DNA from: Balamuthia mandrillaris
Lineage: Eukaryota; Discosea; Longamoebia; Balamuthiidae
DNA length: 64,000 nucleotides
NCBI GenBank assembly: GCA_031835245.1
Contig: JAVKOQ010000119.1
Location: 99,020-163,019 of the forward strand
Direction: 5' to 3'
The notes under the pieces are model-generated. The model was given only the letters and a program-made list of their open reading frames with translations. It did no database searches and was not told the origin of the DNA. Position 1 is the stretch's first letter. Each line of letters opens with the position of its first letter. The translations under genes were made by a program, and so were the position numbers. Positions 36,311-47,274 of this stretch are shown one piece after another.

Positions 36311-39300
36311 GCCAGCTTTCTGACTTGTTCTTTATCTCCATTGTCCACACTCCAGATTCTAATGTGATCTTCCCAAAGATTTGGAAGTGTTCTGCTGTTT
36401 CCTCCTCAGAATTGTATGCAGGGCACCTACTGTCCTCCTCAGACTGTGGAATGGCTCTCCACTTTTTTCCAATGGGCAGTCCACTATAATGAATAGCATT
36501 CATCAAACATTCTTTTCTTGGTTTGGTAATCACTAAGCTCTGTTGTTGTCCAACCAAACATCTTCCATTTGTCAAGAAATTATGCCATAGCCATGCTCTT
36601 GTTCCTCTTTCTTCTTCAGCTGCATACTCGAGTTAAGGCCCTCGTCCTCATGACTTTCTTTTCAACATCACTTGTCCCTTCACCTCCCTCACCTTCTTTC
36701 TTCTCACCTTCCTCTTCTCTTGCTTGGCTTATCTCTTCAAGTGCCTCAAAGTGGCCATCTTGCCTCTCAGCATGACGAATTACTGCTTGTCTTTCCAACT
36801 CACAGTAGGCCATGATGGTCAGCCAGCCCAATTGTGCTCTACAAACCCCTGCCACAGTCCTTCAATGAACTTGCAATACACTTCTTGCTGTCTCATTCCA
36901 CACAGCTTCGATCTTCTTCAACCATGTTTTGACTTGACAATAGCCTCTGCAGCAATCTGGGCAGTGCGTGTACCAAGGCCTTGAGCAATGGCTCCCTGCT
37001 GCCTAAGGCTATAGAGGGCTTGCTTGGCCTTGGTTATCCTCTCCTTGGCATGAGTTGTCCATTCCTCACTTTCTTCAAACCATCCCTCATACTCAGTATT
37101 TGCCAAAGACTTACAGTCCCAGGTACTTGGCCTCCTTCACACGTTTCACAGCCTCTTCCTTAAGTCTGAAAGTGAAGTTTTCTTTCCTTGTACTACCACT
37201 GAATTCTTTGCATTGAACTAAAGTCCCAGAGCATTCACTGCCTTCACTGCCACATTCAATCTTCTTTGGAGCTCAAAAGGATTGCTGGCCATCACTGCAA
37301 AATCATGTGTGTCAAACACAAGAAACAACAAGCAAACATTCCTTGGTTAATCTCCTCTTTTCTTCTCCTCTGCCTCTTGTAGCTATCTTGCCACCACATC
37401 AATGTACACATTGAATAAGAAGAGAGACAAAACTCATCCTTGCTTAACTCTTCTTTCTACTAGAAATTCCTCAGAGAGCTGCCTGTTCATATGAATGACA
37501 CTCATTATAATACCACAGTACCACTCTGCAATGATACCCACTGCTGCCTCTTCCACCCCTCTTTTGCGCAATGGCCTTGCCAGTATATCATGGTCAAGCA
37601 TGTTATATGCCTTGCTGATATCCAACAGAGCAAAAAAGGTACGTTCTTTGCTTCTCTTCACTAGGCATTTCTTCAATCACCACACGTGATCCATGACTCT
37701 CCTTCCTTTTCTAAATCCGCCCTGGCAATTACTTATCCACCCTTGCTCTCTTGCTTGTATGTTCAACTGCACCAAGATAGCTCCCTTAAACACCTTGGCT
37801 GCATTGCATAAGAGAGTAGTAGTAGTAGTAATAAGAAGTTTATTTGCTCTGAGAGCAACACCAATCTATACATAAAAAGTAAGCATTGTACATACATAGT
37901 GTATGCATAAGAGAGTAATTTCTCTATAGTTTGCTATATTCTGGGTATTACCTGCCTTATAGAAGGGGATAATTACCCCCTGTTTTCATTCCTTGGAGAA
38001 TACGCCTTGGTTTTCAATGGCCTTGGTCAGCCTCCAAGTTGCATTTTGCACATGTTTACCTCCATACTTCATCATTTCCTCATCAATATTGTCTACACCA
38101 GGTGCCTTGCCCACCCTCAATCTTTTCCTTTATGCAAGATTAAAGCTTTCCTTCTTAAGCCAGTTATTGCCAGACCAAGACGGTCCTTCTGGACCTGCTT
38201 CCTCTTGATGCAAGCTCCCAATGGAAGAATCCTTTCTTTCCAGCTTTGCCCAATGTTTCTTGAAGGCAGCCATGCTATACTGGTGCTCAATAACTGCTTT
38301 GGGCTTTGCTCTACGCTTTTCCACTATCCTCTACAAGTTGCCAATTCACTTCCGCATTTCCTTGATGTTCTCTTGTCTTCTTTTCTGAAATTCAGTCCCA
38401 TTTGTTGGCTCTTCACAACTTCACAAACCTTTTACTGAGTTCCACAAATTCCTCTCTGGCCTTACCATCATTCTATCCTTCTCTTAGCCACTGAGCATGA
38501 TGGGCATTTACTACCTGCTTGTTCAAGGATGTTAACTCTGCCATTCACCACAGCTTCCTTGCCAGTTGTTGCTCTTACCAGTCTCCTTTCTCTACCAAAC
38601 CATCTCATTGGACAATCCCACAATCCTTTTTTCCACTTGCTCCAAAGATATTCTACATCAGCTGCTCCCTCCTGCGTTTTCCTGACCAGGGCCTTCCATC
38701 TCTTTCCTTTGAAAAAACCTCTTGTGATCTTCCTCTAAGTAGGACTTCCATTTCCATCCAAACCCCATCACAATTATCTGCTGAATCCTTTAACTGGACT
38801 ACCAGTGGCCGATGATTAGTCCATGCTTGCCACTCATCACCAATTACCTTGCCCATCCATCTCCTTGCTACCACATAGTCCACAGTACTCTCCATGTAAA
38901 TACTGGTGTTACCTCTTCAAGCTGAGGCAACAAGAGGGCCAGCCTTTTGAAAGACTCCACCAACACCTTTTCTCTCACATTGTGAGTAGATTCGCCTCTA
39001 CCATTCCAGTCCTTTCTAATCCTGGCATTCCAATCTCCTCCAATAACCTGCACCACCCCTTCCTTAGCCACTCCTCCCTGAAGTAGCCCCTCTACCAGTC
39101 CATTGATACCCCTCCAAGCGAGGGGCAACCATCCTCCTATGATCACACAATCTAATAAAGTCAAATTGCTTACTGTCAGCCCAACAGCTGATCAATCCCT
39201 CTTGCTTCCAGCCCCTAGAGTTGACAAACACTACTGAAGTCATTGGGTCTCCTTCTCTTCTCTATCCACAATGTCAGACCAGTTGGCAGCACCATGATAC

Positions 39301-39932
39301 TCCTCCTCAGCCAGCACAATGCCAGAGAGTTCCAAGGAGCTGTCCAAAGCCACTGTTCCAATATTTTCCACCTTTTCCTTCCTCTTCTCCATATTTCTTT
39401 AATTCAGGCTTTGCCCACCCACCAGTGGATGAAAACATACAGCCTGGCTCTTTCTGCAATAATGTCTTCAGCAGCCTGGGCCATCTCCAAAGTAACTCCC
39501 CAATGCTGCGTGCTGTTCTTTTTTCCTACTTTCCACACTTCAATGTGCTTGAGCTCCAGCTCGAAGATCCTCTCACATACCTTTCCTTCTTAAGGTCCTT
39601 ACCACTCATCACAATCGATCTGCCCTCCATAGCCCCTACCTTGGAGTAGGGAATGGCAAAGCCATACTTTGGTTTTACTGTATCCTTGGTTAATGTCCTC
39701 CTGTATATGTTGGAGTTATCCTACCAACATATCTCTTGTTTCTTTGCCATTTCTTCCAAGCTTGGTGTGCTAGCTGTAGTTCCAGTTGGAGGGAAATTCC
39801 TTTCCACAGTAATCTTATCACCATGGAGCTGATCTGACCTTGATATATGACTTTTGGGAACCTGGAGACTGCCTTTGGTACATAAGATTATTGATCTCCT
39901 GGTCAAGAGATACAATCAGGTCCCTGAATTAT
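36311..39932 (-). mobile_element. LINE copy 2, longest but decayed
   Basis: Read on the - strand, it preserves an apurinic-type endonuclease (VIGGDWNARI near 39040; then DEWQAWTNHRPLVVQL near 38800), a reverse transcriptase (FALLDISKAYNMLDHDIL near 37600) and the C-terminal region with degraded zinc residues. Stops and frame changes are many, so it is dead. The 3' tail is missing at 36311. A 5' boundary was not seen; the tail of copy 3 begins at 39933. A short fragment of the same family is inserted at 37819-37903. Confidence 0.8.
37805..37917 (-). mobile_element. short 5'-truncated LINE insertion with target duplications
   Basis: Only the last 85 bases of the family, including the ACT-repeat tail, are present (37819-37903). 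They are flanked by an exact 14-bp duplication, TGCATAAGAGAGTA, at 37805-37818 and 37904-37917. This is a clean target-primed insertion into the older LINE copy 2. Confidence 0.88.
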
Positions 39933-41078
39933 AGTAGTAGTAATAAAAAGTTTATTTGCTCTGAGAGCAACACCAATCTATACATAAAAAGTAAGCCTTG
40001 TACATACATAGTGTACTCTTACTTTTCTTACTCCCTCATCCTCAATGCCTTCCCAATTGTTACTCAATTCACAAGTGAAAGGTGTTGAATGAGATTTCAG
40101 ACCAACTTTGTATCATCTAGCTATCCTTTTCTTTCCCTTTCCTTTTTCCTCTTTTCCTTGCTTACATTACTTCCAAAGACTGATAAAATGCAGAAGAACT
40201 TCCATGCTTCCAACTTGCTCTTGCTGCCCATAATCTCCAGACTCGTTTACAACTTTGCTTACATTGTTCCATCTCTTGAGCTCTGTTACATTTCTTTCCA
40301 CTTGACAGGAGCTTTGTTGTACAGTCTTCAATAATCAGCTTTCTGACTTGTTCTTCACTTCCATTGTCCACACTCCAGATTCTAAAGCGATCTTCCCAAA
40401 GGTTAGGACACCTTAACAGGAAGTGTTCTGCTGTTTCTTCCTCAGCATCACATGCAGGGCACTTGCTATCCACCTCAGACTGCTGAATGGATCCCCACTT
40501 TTTTCCAATAGGCAGTCCACCACAGCGAATAGCATTCATCAAACGTTCTTTCCTTGGGTTGGTAATCACTAAGCTCCGTTGTTGTCCAACCAAACATCTT
40601 CCATTTGTCAAGAAGTTATGCCATAGCCATGCTCTTGTTCCTCTTTCTCCTTCAGCTGCATACTCCATCTTGGCTACTCGAGTTAAGGCCCTCATCCTCT
40701 TGGCTTTCTTTTCAACAACTGTCGTTCCGTCACCTCCCTCACCTTCATTCTTCTCCCCTTCCTCTTCACTTGCTTGGCTTACCTCTTCAAGTAGCTCAAA
40801 GTGGCCATCTTGCCTCTCAGCATGATGAATTACTGCTTGTCTTTCCAACTCACAGTAGGCCTTGATGGTCAACCAGCCCAATTCTGCTCTACAAACCCCC
40901 GCCACAGTCCTTCGATGAACTTGCAATACACTTCTTGCTGTCTCATTCCACACTGCTTCGATCTTCTTCCACCATGATTTGGAAAGCTCTGTCATACATA
41001 ATCCATATGACAAGGTAGACTTGACAATAGCCTCTGCAGCAATCACTACAAGTGAGAGTACACCTGCCTTGGAGAGCT
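39933..41078 (-). mobile_element. LINE copy 3, 5'-truncated
   Basis: It has the complete 3' tail (ACT repeats at 39933-39945), a 3' UTR and an uninterrupted frame (41046 to 40162) of nearly 300 residues: the end of ORF2 with the CPACDAEEETAEHFLLRCP zinc motif (CxxC-H-C) usual in LINEs of the I/jockey/R1 kind. It stops near 41050 and is followed by the LTR element. The open frame suggests that it is the youngest of the longer copies. Confidence 0.82.
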
Positions 41079-43879
41079 TGTTGATGGGGAATAATCCTGC
41101 AGATCAAGAAAGGGACGGCACATAAGCGACTCTGGGTTTATTCACATGAAAAAGGGGTGTGGACCAAAGTGTGTGCTTTGAATGTGTTGCAAGGAAAAAG
41201 GGAAAATAAAAAGGGATAGGAGAATTTGGGGTATATATCCAAAGGGAGAGTGTCGACAGGAAGTCATAATGATGCGAATTGTTGGTTTTCCAACATCACT
41301 GCTTTCCCAAAGAGAACTAATGCTGTTTGCAACGTTTCTTGGGGTACTTCTTCCCCCAGTATGTGGAGATGGGTCGCTGAGAGCCGAAGTCCTTGGCTGC
41401 AACCCAGGAGTTATCTGAGTCAGGGTATCCTTTCCATTTCATGAGATAGCAGCGGTCAGAAGGTGGGCCGTCATGGTCGAGGACCTTTTCCACTTCAAAG
41501 TGCTCATCTTCAAAAGGAGTGTCAGGATCCACAGGCTTGAGAGCACTTGGAGGAACCATGTCTGGGAGTATGTTGCCAGTGATGTCTTGAAGGACATAAG
41601 CTCTGTTATTGGTGCAGTGGGGGATGATGAGGGGACCAAGAAATTTGGCATCACCGGTGTTTAAATAAATTACACTTTCTGGAAGGGAACTGCTGGGGCC
41701 ATGAGGCACTTGCTGGTTGCGCTGGAGCACATCGTGGATGCCTTCGGTGATCTTTCAAGCAGTGTCAGGAGGAGGAGGAAGCTCAACACATTTATCCTTG
41801 TTGGAAATGTTGGAGTCATCTTCCTTGAACTCTTCTCATTCACTAGGAAGAGGGTAATGCACAGGAAGGCTGAAAAGACCAACCCTAGTGTGTTGTATGA
41901 TGTCTCTTCTAAACAAGATCTCATGCTCGCCTTGAAGTGGTATGATGAAGAAGTGGTGATGTAGCTTATGGGAGCCACAGTTGATGCAAATGTGTGCCGC
42001 ACGGCAGGTAATGCGGGTGGTGGACCTGTCGCCTAATGTGATCTCCATGTCGCCAATGTATGAGATGACCATATGGTGGTGTTCACAGGATGCTGGATGG
42101 AGGTACTTTTCCACCACTGCTGGAGTGATAAAAGAGTGGGATGCACCAGGGTCTATGAAGGCTGTGGTGTACTGACGGTTAAGGAGGATGGGAGCCGTGA
42201 TGGGAGGTTCCACCTTGTCCTTGCAGTTGTCTTCTACATCATCATTGTCATCTGTGTCAAGACCTTCCTTGTGGATAGCTTCATGAGTGACTGCAAGGCT
42301 GGGATCATCCATAGCAGAGTCAGAAGCGTTGCCAGGGTGAAGGAGGGAGTTAAGGTCGATGGCAGCAAGCTCTATGTTGCCTTGAGTCTCCTAGGCATGG
42401 CAGACTGCTTTCATGAACTCCTGCTTTGTGGTGACGTCCAGTGCATTGATAGACGGTTGGTTAGTGCCAGAAGGAGGTGAAGCCGGTGAAGGAGATGGTG
42501 ATGAAGGAGATGATGGTGTTGAAGCCGGTTGCTGAGATGATGATGTCTGCACTTGGCTAGAGTTGAGTGCTGCAGGCTGACGAGGTTTACACTGATGACC
42601 AGGCTGCCAGGGTGATGAGCACTTACGGCAGGTGTATTTGTTGTTGGATGGAGGATGTCCTGATGATGAGAAAGAAGATGAGGAGGACCCGTAATTGTTG
42701 CCATTCTGGCGTTGGTCGGTGTTGGCTTTGCTAGGCGTCTGGGTGCTGTCTTTCATCTGTTTAATCTGTTTACATTCAGCTGCTGAATGTCTGGATGTTG
42801 GGTGTAGAGGACAGCTGATACTAGAGGGAGTCTTGTGTGCGTAAAGATTAGCTTCGATGCTAAGAGCTATCTGTACAGCTTGGTCATATTTCTCTGCATT
42901 CCGCAAGAGTAATGCATTGCTGACCGATTCAAGGAGGCAAGGGTTGAGGCAGCATTTCAGCACGGCTATTTTCTGGGCTTCAGATGGCTGCTCAGTCATC
43001 TGTTGAAGGATGTTGTCAATCCTCTTGATGACCTCTCTCACTGGTTCCTTGGGTCGGTGACTAAGTTTGAAGAACTCATCATGGAGATAGGTTTGAAGTT
43101 CTGTGCTGCCGAAGTGAGTGGCGAAGAGGTCTCTAGCCTCATGCCATGACAAGCAAGGTATTACGATATTGTTTTGTACCTTGTGTGTAGTTTGCGAGGG
43201 CCATGTTCCACATGCTGGGGTGAAGGTTGACAATCTGAAGGTTGTCAGACCAGTTGGAATCTTGGAGGAAAATGAAGGAGAGTCCAGAGAGGTAGGTCAT
43301 GCTGAAGGGGAGAATAACAGGCACTCTGTGAATGGTGTATCAGCCGCATGGTAGGGTGGGGTCTTTCTTTTCTGCTTGCTGTAGAGCGTGATCCAGTTCC
43401 TGGATGCGTTGCTCTGTGGAGTAGAGTTCCCATTTTGTGGTCATTAGATGGGCAAAGGTTTCATCCTTGTTGATTGGCTGGTGATTGCACAGAGGTTCAA
43501 GGAGCTCGTCCCATGTGACCTTGAGGTGTTGGATGGAGGCTTGCTCCTTTTTGATGAGAAGACAAAGTTTCGCAGGGGATAAATTGTCCCAACGTTGAGC
43601 GCCATGCTTGTTGTCGCTCATTGTGGTGAGGTTGAATCGTTCTTGCTGCAAAGAGTTCGCTTAAAAAAAATGTTGATAGGGAATAACCCTGTGGATCAAG
43701 AAAGGGATAGCACATAAGCGACTGGGTTTATTCACATGAAAAAGGGGTGTGGACCAAAGTGTGTGCTTTGAATGTGTTGTGAGGAAAAAGGGAAAATAAT
43801 AAGAGGTGAGAAAATTTGGGGTATCCAGGGAGAGTGTTGACAGGAAGTCATAATGACATGAATTGTTGGTTTTCCAACA
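41079..43879 (-). mobile_element. fossil Ty3/gypsy LTR retrotransposon (chromovirus-like)
   Basis: The element is flanked by two LTRs, 41079-41295 and 43671-43879, about 210 bases, beginning TGTTG and ending CAACA, roughly 90% alike. The flanking bases AGCT(T) fit a 4-5 bp target duplication. On the - strand one sees a gag-like region with a zinc knuckle (CRKCSSPWQPGHQC), a retroviral-type aspartic protease region (DPGASHSFI), and a chromodomain-type end (YLMKWKGYPDSDNSWV). It is broken, with several breaks, and much shorter than a complete element of the family. LTR divergence suggests a moderately old insertion. Confidence 0.85.
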
Positions 43880-44486
43880 AGCTTACCACACTAATGAGAA
43901 ACACTGCTATTGCAACTGAACAGCTGCACCACTTGACTGTTGGTTCGCTCCTTAATGTTGTTTGCACTGACTGAGTCCGAATTAATCTTCCTCTTGGGCA
44001 CAACACTGGACCCTTTCTCTCCATGGGACGAATCCACTACCGAGTTACACTGATCCTCTGCACCTCTGTCATCCTCATCCTTTTGGTTAACCTGGGAAGG
44101 AGGAATCTTGAGTGTGATAGTGTTCAAGTGCCCATACCTTTCCATCTCCAACTTGAATGCTTCCTCCAAAAACTGATTTAGCTTGTCCCCTTTGACAAAA
44201 CACTCAGGGATCTTTTTGCACAGCTTGCAAAGCGGGCTTCCATGAATGACTATCGTTTAGGGTACCCAGTCTAAGACGTTCCTTCATAGCCAGATCCACT
44301 TATCAACATAGGACCTGTTCCCTTTTCTGACTGTCAATCAATTCAGTGCTTTTGCATGACAGTTCCCTTTTGTTTGGCATTTTTTTCTGCTTGGGTTTTT
44401 ATTTTTCCTACACAGTGACTCATGCTCTTCAGCCACCTCTATCTTGGGTAGGGAATGAGCAAATAGTATAGTTTGGTAATATCCTC
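43880..44486. other. unrecognised sequence between repeat elements
   Basis: A - strand frame near 44290-43891 reads CKLCKKIPECFVKGDKLNQF, then a Lys/Glu-rich stretch, with a CxxC...C pattern. It may be part of an older LINE or another repeat into which the LTR element inserted. No family was recognised. Confidence 0.3.
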
Positions 44487-44989
44487 AGAGCAAATAAACT
44501 TCTTATTACTACTACTATATCTGGAGTGTGGACAATGGAAATGAAGAACAAGTCAGAAAGCTGATTATAGAGGACTGTACAACAAAGCTCTTGTCAAGTG
44601 GAAAGAAATGCAACAGAGCTCAAGAGATGGAACAATGTAAGCAAAGTTGTAAACGAGTCTGGAGATTATGGGCAGCAAGAGCAAGTTGGAAGCATGGAAG
44701 TTCTTCTGCATTTTATCAATCTTTGGAAGTAATGTAAAAGCATGGAAAAGAGAAGAAAGGAAAGGGAAAGAAAAAGGATAGCGAGATGATACAAACAAAG
44801 TCAGTCTGAAATCTCATTCAACACCTTTCACTTGTGAACTTGAATAACAATTGGGAAGGCATTGAGGATGAGAGAGTAAGAGAAGTAAGAGTACACTATG
44901 TATGTACAATGCTTACTTTTTATGTATAGATTGGTGTTGCTCTCAGAGCAAATAAACTTCTTATTACTACTACTACTACTATACAAACA
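44487..44989 (+). mobile_element. LINE copy 4, 3' end only, next to a 32-base tail
   Basis: A 32-base tail fragment (44487-44518, ending ACTACTACTAT) is directly followed by a second copy that starts inside ORF2 (CTGGAGTGTGGACAATGG), ends the frame at 44737 (YQSLEVM) and carries a full 3' UTR and (ACT)n tail to about 44989. One insertion therefore seems to have landed at the tail of another. Confidence 0.78.
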
Positions 44990-45093
44990 TCTTGAAATCA
45001 CTTTCACAAAATCCAGTTGGTTGGGTTTACCTTGAAACACTGAAAATCAGACTCAGCAAAATCAAGCATAATCAATAATCCAAAACAGGTTTC

Positions 45094-45162
45094 CCCTGAA
45101 TAACTGAATACTGAATTCTGAAACCCTGAATGACTGAATACTGAATTCTAAAACCCTGAATA
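45094..45162. repeat. 30-bp tandem repeat, 2.3 units
   Basis: Units beginning CCCTGAATaACTGAATACTG recur with two or three differences. They lie in AT-rich, gene-free sequence between LINE copies 4 and 5. Confidence 0.8.
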
Positions 45163-45269
45163 TGAAGGAAAAGTGGATTCATCTGACAAAACATTGTATG
45201 AGAAAAATATTGTTTGACAACAAAAAAAATTATAAATAATTTTTAGAAAACTCCAAAAAACTGTTTATT

Positions 45270-45896
45270 GTGTACTTCGATTACATCACAATGCAAGCAG
45301 CTCTTCACACCAAACAAACAATGGTTCAACAACTTCAACTCCTTCATGACAGTGATAGAGGCCATCACCTGTCCTCACCACTTGCAACTGCAGACATTGG
45401 AAACTCACAAGCAGACCCCTTCATCGCTGTTATTGCTACTATAGACAATCCTCCCATAGAAGCAATTGAAGTAGAAAAAGACTGGGCTCTGAGTAAGTAT
45501 GACTACATCTATGAAGGTGTGATCAATTATGATGGTGAATGTATAGATCCACAATGATAAAAAAAAGTGAAAATGAGGCCCTAGAAAGTGCTATGTTCAG
45601 TGCCTGGCTGTCAAACAAAGATAACAGCCTTCATGGACTCAAAACAAAAAGCTTTTATCTGTCACCTTTGTCACTTTGGACATATCCTTCTCATGGATGA
45701 CACTTTTAACATGGCCAAGCCAGAATTTGGTGGTTTGGATATTGGCTCCATCAAGCTTCTTACTGTTATGGTGCATTTTCTTTCTTTTGTTTACATCCCA
45801 GTTTGCTTCTTTTTATCCATGGACATCTTAGGGGAAACAGTTGCTGCCGTTTTATGCCTTGTTGGCCAGGAGCCCAAACAAGAACCACTTAATTGA
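45270..45896 (+). other. two adjacent unrecognised reading frames
   Basis: Frame 1 (45270-45557, about 95 residues) is Gln/Asp-rich. Frame 2 (45588-45896) contains CSVPGCQTK and CHLCHFGH, a possible zinc-binding pattern, and then a hydrophobic stretch. They run up to LINE copy 5. No splice link was convincing. They could be host-gene or transposon debris. Confidence 0.25.
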
Positions 45897-45907
45897 AGCA
45901 ACCGCAA

Positions 45908-47131
45908 AAGGAGGCCAAGTACCTGGGACTGTGGTTTGAAGAAAGTGAGGAATGGACAACTCATGCCAAGGAGAGGATAACCAAGGCCAAGCAAGCCCTC
46001 AATAGCCTTAGGCAGCGGGGAGCCATTGCTCAAGGCCTTGGTACACGCACTGCCCAGATTACTGCAGAGGCTATTGTCAAGTCAAAACATGGTTGAAGAA
46101 GATCGAAGCTGTGTGGAATGAGACAGCAAGAAGTGTATTGCAAGTTCATTGAAGGACTGTGGCAGGGGTTTGTAGAGCACAATTGGGCTGGCTGACCATC
46201 ATGGCCTACTGTGAGTTGGAAAGACAAGCAGTAATTCGTCATGCTGAGAGGCAAGATGGCCACTTTGAGGCACTTGAAGAGATAAGCCAAGCAAGAGAAG
46301 AGGAAGGTGAGAAGAAAGAAGGTGAGGGAGGTGAAGGGACAAGTGATGTTGAAAAGAAAGTCAAGAGGATAAGGACCCTAACTCAAGTAGCCAAGGTGGA
46401 GTATGCAGCCGAAGGAGAAAGAGGAACAAGAGCATGGCTATGACATAATTTCTTGACAAATGGAAGATGTTTGGTTGGACAACAACGGAGCTTAGTGATT
46501 ACCAACCCAAGGAAAGAATGTTTGATGAATGCTATTTGTTGTGGTAGTCTGCCCATTGGAAAAAAGTGGAGAGCCATTCAGCAGTCTGAGGAGGACGGTA
46601 AGTGCCCTGCATGCAATGCTGAGGAGGATCAGCAGAACACTTCCTATTAAGATGTCCAAATCTTTGGGAAGATCGCTTTAGAATCTGGAGTGTGGACAAT
46701 GGAAATGAAGAACAAGTCAGAAAGCTGATTATAGAAGACTGTACAACAAAGCTCCTGTCAAGTGGAAAGAAATGCAACAGAGCTCAAGAGATGGAACAAT
46801 GTAAGCAAAGTTGTAAACAAGTCTGGAGATTATGGGCAGCAAGAGCAAGTTGGAAGCATGTAAGTTCTTCTGCATTTTATCAATCTTTGGAGTAATGTAA
46901 AAGTAAGGAAAGAGAAGGAAGGAAAGGGAAAAGAACAAGATAGCTAGATGGCACAAAGTTAGTCTGAAAACTCATTCAACACCTTTCACTTGTGAACTTG
47001 AATAACAAGTAAGAAGGCATTGAGGATGAGGGAGTAAGAGAAGTAAGTGTACACTATGTATGTATGATGCTTACTTTTTATGTATAGAGTGGTGTTGTTC
47101 TCTCAGCAAATAAACTTCTAATTACTACTAG
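45908..47131 (+). mobile_element. LINE copy 5, 5'-truncated
   Basis: It starts at the KEAKYLGLWFEESEEW region, continues through the zinc-motif region (CPACNAEED) and the ORF2 end, and finishes with the family 3' tail (TTAGTCT..ATTACTACTAG) at about 47131. Several stops and frame changes interrupt it, so it is dead. It is collinear with copies 2 and 3. Confidence 0.8.
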
Positions 47132-47274
47132 AAACACCCTGATTACCCCTAGTTACTTTTCATGACGACATGAAGTTCTCAGCTGAATAAATTTTCAGAC
47201 ACTCGGCGAACAGTTTTGGATTATCGATTAAACTTAACCATAGAAATTTTGGGAGGAGGAAAGAGAGGAGAAAG
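47132..47274. other. gap before the unknown + strand gene
   Basis: This short stretch holds no gene. It marks the return from repeats to ordinary gene-dense sequence and should include the promoter of the next gene. Confidence 0.4.

Noticed and set aside
43891-44300. CxxC-bearing - strand frame as a host zinc-finger gene
   Set aside because: It is short, without splice support, and wedged between repeat elements; more likely repeat debris.
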